From: Chloroflexi bacterium RBG_16_57_11
GTDB taxonomy: Bacteria > Chloroflexota > Anaerolineae > Anaerolineales > UBA4823
DNA length: 10,626 nt
Assembly (NCBI GenBank): GCA_001795165.1
Contig: MGNS01000067.1
Location: 1-10,626, forward strand
Reading direction: 5' to 3'
In this document: piece after piece, positions 5,835-10,626 of the stretch
Numbering within the stretch: position 1 is the first letter of the stretch
Layout: each line of letters starts with the position of its first letter
The notes under the pieces: generated by a model
The model's database searches: none
Told to the model about the DNA's origin: nothing
What the model saw: only the letters and a program-made list of their open reading frames with translations
Program-made: the position numbers and the translations under genes

Positions 5835-7349
5835 ATGTTTCAGAAAGTGCTCATCGCCAACCGCGGGGAAATTGCTGTGCGGATCATTCGCGCCTGTCGC
5901 GAGCTCGGCATCGAGACGGTGGCAGTGTATTCCGAAGCCGACCGGCAGGCGTTGCACGTACGCTACGCCGACCAGGCGTATCTGCTCGGGCCGGCGCCGT
6001 CGCGCGATTCCTACCTGCGCGGCGAAAAAATCATCGAGATCGCGCATAAGAGCGGGGCCAGCGCCATCCATCCTGGCTATGGCTTCCTGGCAGAACGCGC
6101 CGATTTCGCCCAGGCATGTATCGATGAAGGCCTGGCTTTTATCGGCCCAAAGCCATCCTCGATCGCAGCCATGGGGGATAAAGCTGTCGCCCGGGCTACC
6201 GTCTCCTCCGCTGGAGTGCCGGTCGTGCCTGGCACTGAGGGTCAGGGGTCCCTGGGTGATGATGATTTGCTCGCTCTTGCCCCCCAGGTCGGGTTCCCGT
6301 TGCTGATCAAGGCATCCGCAGGAGGCGGTGGCAAGGGGATGAGAGAAGTTCGCTCCATGGAAGAGATGCCTGGCCTGATTCACTCTGCCCGCCGGGAGGC
6401 GGAAGCCGCTTTCGGAGATGGCAACGTTTACCTGGAAAAGCTGGTGGAGGCGGCGCGCCACATCGAGATCCAGGTGCTGGCTGATCAGCTCGGGGACACG
6501 ATTTACCTCGGTGAGCGAGAATGCTCACTCCAACGCCGGCACCAAAAGCTGCTCGAGGAATCTCCGTCGCCGTTTATTGATGATGACGAAGACCTGCGCA
6601 GCCGCATGGGTCAGGTGGCGGTGCGCGCGGCCCAATCTGTAGGCTATCTCAACGCCGGTACGATCGAATTTCTGGTCGATAAAGATAAAAATTTTTACTT
6701 CCTGGAGATGAACACTCGCTTGCAGGTGGAACATCCTGTTACGGAGATGGTCACCGGTGTCGATATTGTCAAAGAGCAGATCCGCATCGCACGCGGGCGG
6801 CCGATGCGTTACACACAGGACCACATCCACCTCAACGGATGGGCGATCGAATGCCGCATCAACGCGGAGGATCCATATAATGACTTTCTGCCTTCCACCG
6901 GGCAAATCACCCACATCCTTATGCCCACCGGGCCAGGTGTGCGCATCGACACCGGCGTCTACCCTGGCTTTGAGATTTCTCCATATTACGATTCGCTCAT
7001 TTCCAAGGTAATCGTGTGGGGCGAGACGCGGGCAGAAGCCATCCTGCGCATGCGCCGTGCCCTGGAGGAATATAAACTGGTGGGGGTGCGTACGAATATC
7101 CCGTTCCACCAGAACTTGATGGATTCATTCCGTTTCTTTGGTGGCCAGTTCGATACCCGTTTCATCGAAGAGCGTTTTTCAATGGAACCGGCTACCAATA
7201 GCCGAGCCTACAACCCTGAAGTTGCTGCCATCCTGGCGACCCTGGTTGCGCACCGCCAGACACGCCTGGCAGCGAACATAGTCCAGCGGGGCGCACGCGA
7301 CACCAGTAACTGGAAATGGCTTGGTCGCTGGGAACGGCTGCAACGCTGA
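5835..7349 (+). CDS. Biotin carboxylase subunit of acyl-CoA carboxylase
   Basis: This ATP-grasp enzyme carboxylates biotin on the carrier protein using ATP and bicarbonate. Counting from the second of two adjacent ATGs, the catalytic set runs almost in register with E. coli AccC: K116, K159, glycine loop GGGGKG 163-168, H209, Q233, H236, K238, then E278, E291, N293, R295 and R341. The N-terminal MFQKVLIANRGEIAVRI and the FLEMNTRLQVEHPVTE segment are diagnostic. The first ATG at 5832 is only 2 nt from GGAGGT (5824-5829), the second at 5835 is 5 nt away, hence this start. After the carboxylase core (to about 450) there are some 54 extra residues, including EVAAILATLVAHRQTR and a Trp-rich tail, resembling the linker that follows the carboxylase domain in PccA alpha chains. 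There is no biotin domain in this polypeptide; the carrier is encoded 13 nt downstream. Confidence 0.95.
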   Translation: MFQKVLIANRGEIAVRIIRACRELGIETVAVYSEADRQALHVRYADQAYLLGPAPSRDSYLRGEKIIEIAHKSGASAIHPGYGFLAERADFAQACIDEGLAFIGPKPSSIAAMGDKAVARATVSSAGVPVVPGTEGQGSLGDDDLLALAPQVGFPLLIKASAGGGGKGMREVRSMEEMPGLIHSARREAEAAFGDGNVYLEKLVEAARHIEIQVLADQLGDTIYLGERECSLQRRHQKLLEESPSPFIDDDEDLRSRMGQVAVRAAQSVGYLNAGTIEFLVDKDKNFYFLEMNTRLQVEHPVTEMVTGVDIVKEQIRIARGRPMRYTQDHIHLNGWAIECRINAEDPYNDFLPSTGQITHILMPTGPGVRIDTGVYPGFEISPYYDSLISKVIVWGETRAEAILRMRRALEEYKLVGVRTNIPFHQNLMDSFRFFGGQFDTRFIEERFSMEPATNSRAYNPEVAAILATLVAHRQTRLAANIVQRGARDTSNWKWLGRWERLQR

Positions 7350-7362
7350 GCGGAGGCAGTAG

Positions 7363-7860
7363 ATGAGATATATCACGACAATCGGAGACCAGGAATACCT
7401 GGTAGAAATCCTTGATGAGCATCATGTATTGATAGAAGGCAGGCCCATCGAGGTCGATTTTTCCGAGATCAGCGACCAACCGGTTTATTCCTTGCTGCTG
7501 GATGGCAATTCCTATGAGGGTTACGTTTACCCGACAGACAAAACCTGGCAGGTGTTGCTCCACGGCAGACTATACCCTGCGTTGGTCGAGGATGAGCGCG
7601 AGCGACGTTTACGCGCCGCTGCTGGCAGCCAGGTGCAGGAAAGTGGTGAGTATTACCTGAAAGCGCCGATGCCTGGTCTGGTGGTCGCCATCCCGGTAGT
7701 CGAGGGACAACCGGTGAAAAAGGGGGATGTATTAATCGTACTCGAATCGATGAAGATGCAAAATGAGCTAAAATCCCCCCGAGACGGCCTGGCCGCGCGC
7801 CTACGCGTCAAGCCAGGTGACAGCGTGGTGCAGCACCAGACGATCCTGAGTGTGATTTGA
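7363..7860 (+). CDS. Biotin carboxyl carrier protein of acyl-CoA carboxylase
   Basis: A 165-residue carrier. The C-terminal biotinyl domain (about 96-165) has KAPMPGLVVAIPVVEGQPV at 100-118 and the attachment motif ESMKM at 128-132, making K131 the predicted biotinylated lysine; the common form is EAMKM, and Ser before Met is an accepted variant. The N-terminal 95 residues are strand-rich (ITTIGDQEYLVEIL, VYSLLLDGNSYEGYVYP, WQVLLHGRLYPALVED) and resemble the segment before the biotinyl domain in PccA, which docks onto the carboxyltransferase; they do not look like the Pro/Ala-rich linker of AccB. Biotin carboxylase plus this protein add up to the length of one PccA chain. GGAGG at 7352-7356 lies 6 nt before the start, and the CYTH gene starts 1 nt after the stop. 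Confidence 0.93.
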   Translation: MRYITTIGDQEYLVEILDEHHVLIEGRPIEVDFSEISDQPVYSLLLDGNSYEGYVYPTDKTWQVLLHGRLYPALVEDERERRLRAAAGSQVQESGEYYLKAPMPGLVVAIPVVEGQPVKKGDVLIVLESMKMQNELKSPRDGLAARLRVKPGDSVVQHQTILSVI

Positions 7861-7861
7861 G

Positions 7862-8470
7862 ATGAAAGATCAAGAGCTAGAAGTAAAATTTTTTGTGACC
7901 AACCTCCGTTCCGTTGAGGATCGATTGCGTCGACTCGGCGCCCACCTCTCTTTGCCGCGCGTTCTCGAGGTCAACCTGCGTTTCGACACTCCGGATGGCG
8001 ACTTGAGCAACAGCCTGCGTGTCCTGCGCCTTCGCCAGGACACCAGAGCCAGGCTGACATACAAAGGTCCAGCCAGCGGTCTCGGCGGGGCGCGACTACG
8101 CCAGGAGCTCGAGTTCGAAGTCAGTGATTTCGCGATGGCCCGTGCGTTTCTGGAAGCCCTTGGATACCAGGTGATGATGATCTATGAAAAATATCGCGCC
8201 GCATATGACCTGGAGGGCGTCGAGATTAGTTTGGATGAGCTGCCCTATGGTACTTTCGTTGAGATCGAAGGCCCCGATCCCGCCTCTATCCAGGCGGTTA
8301 CGCGCAAACTAGGTTTGAATTGGGAGGCGACGATTCCTGCCAGTTACACCGTTCTCTTCGACCAATTAAAAACCCGATTGGGCCTGCCTTTTCGAGACCT
8401 CTCGTTCGAGAATTTCAAAGACCTGTCCGTAACACCGGGCGATCTGGGCGTTCGTCCCGCGGACGGGTAA
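7862..8470 (+). CDS. CYTH-domain protein (class IV adenylate cyclase / triphosphatase-like)
   Basis: A 202-residue CYTH (CyaB-thiamine triphosphatase) protein, a tunnel-fold enzyme acting on triphosphates with divalent metal. The signature ExExK is E5, E7, K9. Other tunnel residues fall where expected: R40 and the FDTPDGDL segment at 41-48, LRVLRLR at 52-58, YKGP at 67-70, E82/E84/E86 in RQELEFEV, EKYR at 109-112, SLDELPYGTFVEIEG at 123-137. The domain ends near 175, leaving a short tail. Members include class IV adenylate cyclases, thiamine triphosphatases and inorganic triphosphatases, which motifs alone do not separate; the HxRxR cyclase feature is not clear here, so no specific activity is assigned. 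Its start is 1 nt after the carrier protein stop, so it is coupled to the carboxylase genes, an unexpected partner. No HD, CHAD or kinase domain is attached. Confidence 0.85.
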   Translation: MKDQELEVKFFVTNLRSVEDRLRRLGAHLSLPRVLEVNLRFDTPDGDLSNSLRVLRLRQDTRARLTYKGPASGLGGARLRQELEFEVSDFAMARAFLEALGYQVMMIYEKYRAAYDLEGVEISLDELPYGTFVEIEGPDPASIQAVTRKLGLNWEATIPASYTVLFDQLKTRLGLPFRDLSFENFKDLSVTPGDLGVRPADG

Positions 8471-8502
8471 GCCAACCGCTGGTGTGATGTTAGGAAATTA
8501 AG

Positions 8503-9078
8503 ATGAGCAGCTATGATCTGGAACAAAACCAGCCAAATCGCCTGCGCCGGGAGGAGCTGGCTTGCGATAACGACTGGATCGTAGATTTCTTATCTCGCCT
8601 CCAGGTAGGCTACGTTGCTACGCGTTGGGCCGAACAGCCTTTCATTACACCGACTACATTCTGGTATGATCCTGATAGCCATGCGATTTATTTTCACTCC
8701 GCGCCGGTGGGGCGATTGCGAGCCAATGTTGAGCGGCATGAACAGGTGTGTTTCGCCGGCAGTCAGGCAGGCAAGCTGCTGCCATCTAATGTGGCTTTGG
8801 AGTTCAGTATCCAGTACGAATCGGTGGTTGCCTTTGGCCGTCTGCGCTTGTTGCGCGTTCTCGATGAAAAGCGCCGGGCGCTGTATGGCCTGATCGATAA
8901 GTACTTTCCTGAAATGATTCCCGGTCAGCAGTTTCGGCCGATCACCGACCTCGAGCTAAAACAGACCGCGGTATATGCGATGGTGATTGATTCTTGGTGT
9001 GGCAAGCGCAACTGGCCTGAACAGGCCGAGCAAAGTTCGGATTGGCCCCCGCTTTTCACATCATCGGCAGCCAGCTGA
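8503..9078 (+). CDS. PNPOx-like flavin split-barrel protein (NimA-like)
   Basis: A 191-residue cytosolic protein with the split beta-barrel fold of the pyridoxamine 5'-phosphate oxidase superfamily, which usually binds FMN or F420 as a dimer. It follows the pattern of the NimA-like branch: RLRREELACDNDWIVDFL at 13-30, VGYVATRWAEQPFITPTTFW at 35-54, AIYFHSAPVGRLRANVE at 61-77, then VCFAGSQAGKLLPSNVALEF and VVAFGRLRLL, IDKYFPEMIPGQQFRPITD at 131-149 and a C-terminal WCGKRNW at 165-171. True pyridoxamine oxidase activity is unlikely; substrate and cofactor are unknown. AGGA at 8492-8495 lies 7 nt before the start and the gap from the CYTH gene is 32 nt without a terminator, so it is probably the last gene of the operon. 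Its last 23 bp overlap the convergent kinase gene. Confidence 0.85.
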   Translation: MSSYDLEQNQPNRLRREELACDNDWIVDFLSRLQVGYVATRWAEQPFITPTTFWYDPDSHAIYFHSAPVGRLRANVERHEQVCFAGSQAGKLLPSNVALEFSIQYESVVAFGRLRLLRVLDEKRRALYGLIDKYFPEMIPGQQFRPITDLELKQTAVYAMVIDSWCGKRNWPEQAEQSSDWPPLFTSSAAS

Positions 9079-10626
9079 TTTCGGAATCGCCGGTCGAATC
9101 GACTTGCGACGGATATACACTCACCGGCTGGGATTTATAAAAGGTGATGGTAAACTGGCTGCCGCGTGAATTTCTATACTTCAGATCTCCATCGAGTTGA
9201 TTCACCAGGGCATTGACGAGTTGTAAACCCAGGGATGGTGAGTTTTGAATGTCGATGCTCTCCGGGATGCCCACGCCATCATCGCATACGACCATCTCAA
9301 CCTGGTTATCCGGCCTGCTCCTCAATTGGATCGTGATTTCCCCCTTATTTCGATCTGGGAAAGCGTGTTTAAGCGCGTTGGATACAAGCTCATTAACGAT
9401 CAAGCCACACGGCACAGCCAGGTCAATTTCCAGTTTGACTGGCTCAGCCCGGACGTTCAATGTGACATCCTTATGGATTGAGATGATGGAACGATACAGA
9501 AAGGAAACCAGGCTTTCCAGGTATCCGGCGAAATCGACCTGGGATAAATTTGTGGACTGGTATAGCTTTTCATGGATCAACGCCATACTCTGGACGCGGT
9601 TTTGGCTGTCCATTAATGTGTCGATCAAGAATGGATCCTTGATTTGGGCCGCCTGGAGGGTGAGCATGCTGGAGACGACCTGCAAATTGTTTTTTACTCG
9701 GTGGTGGATTTCCTTTAGCAATATCTCCTTCTCACGTAAGGAGTATTCCAGTTTCTCCTGCGTATTTTGACGTTTGATCAGTTCTGATTTTAGCTGTTGG
9801 GAGAGATGGGTTGTCTCATGAATTGCAATGACCTGGCGTGCGATTACCAGGGAAATCATGATGCCTATCCCAAGCAATATCCATTGAAAATGCATCGGCA
9901 AGCTATTGTATTCTGCGTAGATCAGCAACATATAAGCGATAGCTAACCATAAGTATGGTGAGAATGTCAGCCATAGATCAAGTCGTTGACGTAAGGATGT
10001 TTCGTTTTTGATGCGGATGGTTTGATCCTGCTGAGGATGTGACAGGAGTTGTACGATCCCAGCCAATCCGAAGACAGCCAGGCCAATTTGCCAGGTCAGG
10101 TCGAGGGCCGTGCCACCGACGTAGGTTTCATTCAAAACCTGCAAGCCAAAGATCGTATCCGCAAAGATCTGAAGAAGGATGCTGGCTGCCAGACAAATTA
10201 TTGCCGGGAGGCTCAAAACACTTTGCTTCCGGTAAAGGAATATCATTAATGATGCAAACAATACGAAGTCGAAGATTGGGTAAGCCAGGCTGATTAGCGC
10301 AGGGAGCCAATCCAGGCCTTCGAACGTCGCAGTTGGGCCGATCAGGAAGTTCCAGTACAACATCCCGGCAGCCAGGAATACAATGCTCAAATCCAGCCCA
10401 TGCTTGATTTTTTCGTTAGGGTATGAGCGTTGATAGGGTACCAGTAAAAAGCCGACAACGACCAGAGGATAATAAGCAAGGTAGAAAACATCTGCGATCG
10501 ACGGGAATGGCTCCTCATCCAAAACGACTTCCAACACCGCCCAGGTCACCTCCCCCAACGCCCAACATAGGCAACTGAGCGCCATGAACAAAAAAGACAA
10601 GGCTAGTTTCGAAGAGATGGGACGGG
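9056..10626 (-). CDS. Membrane sensor histidine kinase, HisKA_2 type (5' end cut by window edge)
   Basis: The minus-strand frame is open from the stop at 9056 to the right edge (523 codons seen). In-window starts exist (TTG 10600, ATG 10585), but the frame continues upstream through the last 26 bases and the first membrane helix is already under way, so the true start is probably outside. About eight membrane helices occupy the N-terminal 270 residues, including the PSIADVFYLAYYPLVVVGFL segment common to some multi-spanning bacterial sensors. A coiled linker (HLSQQLKSELIKRQNTQEKL) leads to the phosphoacceptor helix LLKEIHHRVKNNLQVVSSML; the HRxKN histidine is at 9701-9703. The ATPase has N box NELVSNALKHAF (about 9364-9399), DDGVGIPE (about 9260-9290) and SLGLQL. 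No PAS, GAF or receiver domain is seen. Ligand and response regulator are unknown. GC content is visibly lower than in the operon. Confidence 0.9.
   Translation of the reverse strand, partial: RPISSKLALSFLFMALSCLCWALGEVTWAVLEVVLDEEPFPSIADVFYLAYYPLVVVGFLLVPYQRSYPNEKIKHGLDLSIVFLAAGMLYWNFLIGPTATFEGLDWLPALISLAYPIFDFVLFASLMIFLYRKQSVLSLPAIICLAASILLQIFADTIFGLQVLNETYVGGTALDLTWQIGLAVFGLAGIVQLLSHPQQDQTIRIKNETSLRQRLDLWLTFSPYLWLAIAYMLLIYAEYNSLPMHFQWILLGIGIMISLVIARQVIAIHETTHLSQQLKSELIKRQNTQEKLEYSLREKEILLKEIHHRVKNNLQVVSSMLTLQAAQIKDPFLIDTLMDSQNRVQSMALIHEKLYQSTNLSQVDFAGYLESLVSFLYRSIISIHKDVTLNVRAEPVKLEIDLAVPCGLIVNELVSNALKHAFPDRNKGEITIQLRSRPDNQVEMVVCDDGVGIPESIDIQNSPSLGLQLVNALVNQLDGDLKYRNSRGSQFTITFYKSQPVSVYPSQVDSTGDSEISWLPMM

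Noticed and set aside
5802..6461. Minus-strand frame of 219 codons inside the biotin carboxylase gene
   Set aside because: It is a shadow of high-GC codon use; the plus-strand product has every catalytic residue of the family.
8453..8467. CGTCC-CGC-GGACG hairpin at the end of the CYTH gene as a terminator
   Set aside because: It is only 5 bp with a 3-nt loop, lies inside the coding sequence before the stop and has no T tract, so it gives no reason to split the operon there.

Overview
The window (about 10.6 kb) reads as a chromosomal metabolic locus of a free-living bacterium. Moderately high GC coding sequence, strong GGAGG-type ribosome binding sites, tightly packed genes and the combination of acyl-CoA dehydrogenase, medium-chain dehydrogenase/reductase and split acyl-CoA carboxylase suggest a member of the Chloroflexota (Anaerolineae-like). 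That taxonomic call is an impression from protein style, not a computed placement. I see no phage, transposon, CRISPR array, tRNA or rRNA.

Layout. (1) 1-629, minus: an AlkD-like DNA alkylation repair protein whose 3' end is cut by the window edge. (2) 630-1068: a non-coding stretch with inverted repeats, a perfect consensus sigma70-type promoter (TTGACA, 17 bp, TATAAT) and a roughly 235-nt leader before the next gene. (3) 1069-1395, plus: a GYD-domain protein, followed by a very strong intrinsic terminator at about 1464-1512. (4) 1637-9078, plus: eight closely spaced or overlapping genes that look like one operon. They are acyl-CoA dehydrogenase, an MDR-family oxidoreductase, an unknown four-helix membrane protein, acyl-CoA carboxylase carboxyltransferase, biotin carboxylase, biotin carrier protein, a CYTH-domain protein and a PNPOx-like flavin-barrel protein. 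(5) 9056-10626, minus: a multi-spanning sensor histidine kinase of the HisKA_2 type, convergent with the operon, overlapping its last gene by 23 bp and running off the right edge.

How the genes work together. The dehydrogenase, carboxyltransferase, biotin carboxylase and biotin carrier form a short-chain acyl-CoA module: the first oxidises an acyl-CoA to the enoyl-CoA, and the last three assemble a biotin-dependent acyl-CoA carboxylase. The carboxyltransferase is PccB-like, so propionyl-CoA to methylmalonyl-CoA is the leading guess; the substrate is not proven by sequence. The biotin carboxylase and carrier genes together look like a PccA alpha chain split into two polypeptides. The MDR enzyme, the membrane protein and the CYTH protein are translationally coupled passengers of unknown role in this pathway.

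The part most worth a second look is the leader upstream of the GYD gene. It has an ideal promoter, several hairpins, a strong Shine-Dalgarno sequence with no start codon, an anti-Shine-Dalgarno that could pair with either that decoy or the real site, and a seven-base complement joining the leader's 5' end to the bases just before the start codon. It could be an undescribed cis-regulatory RNA, but this rests on hand-folding alone.
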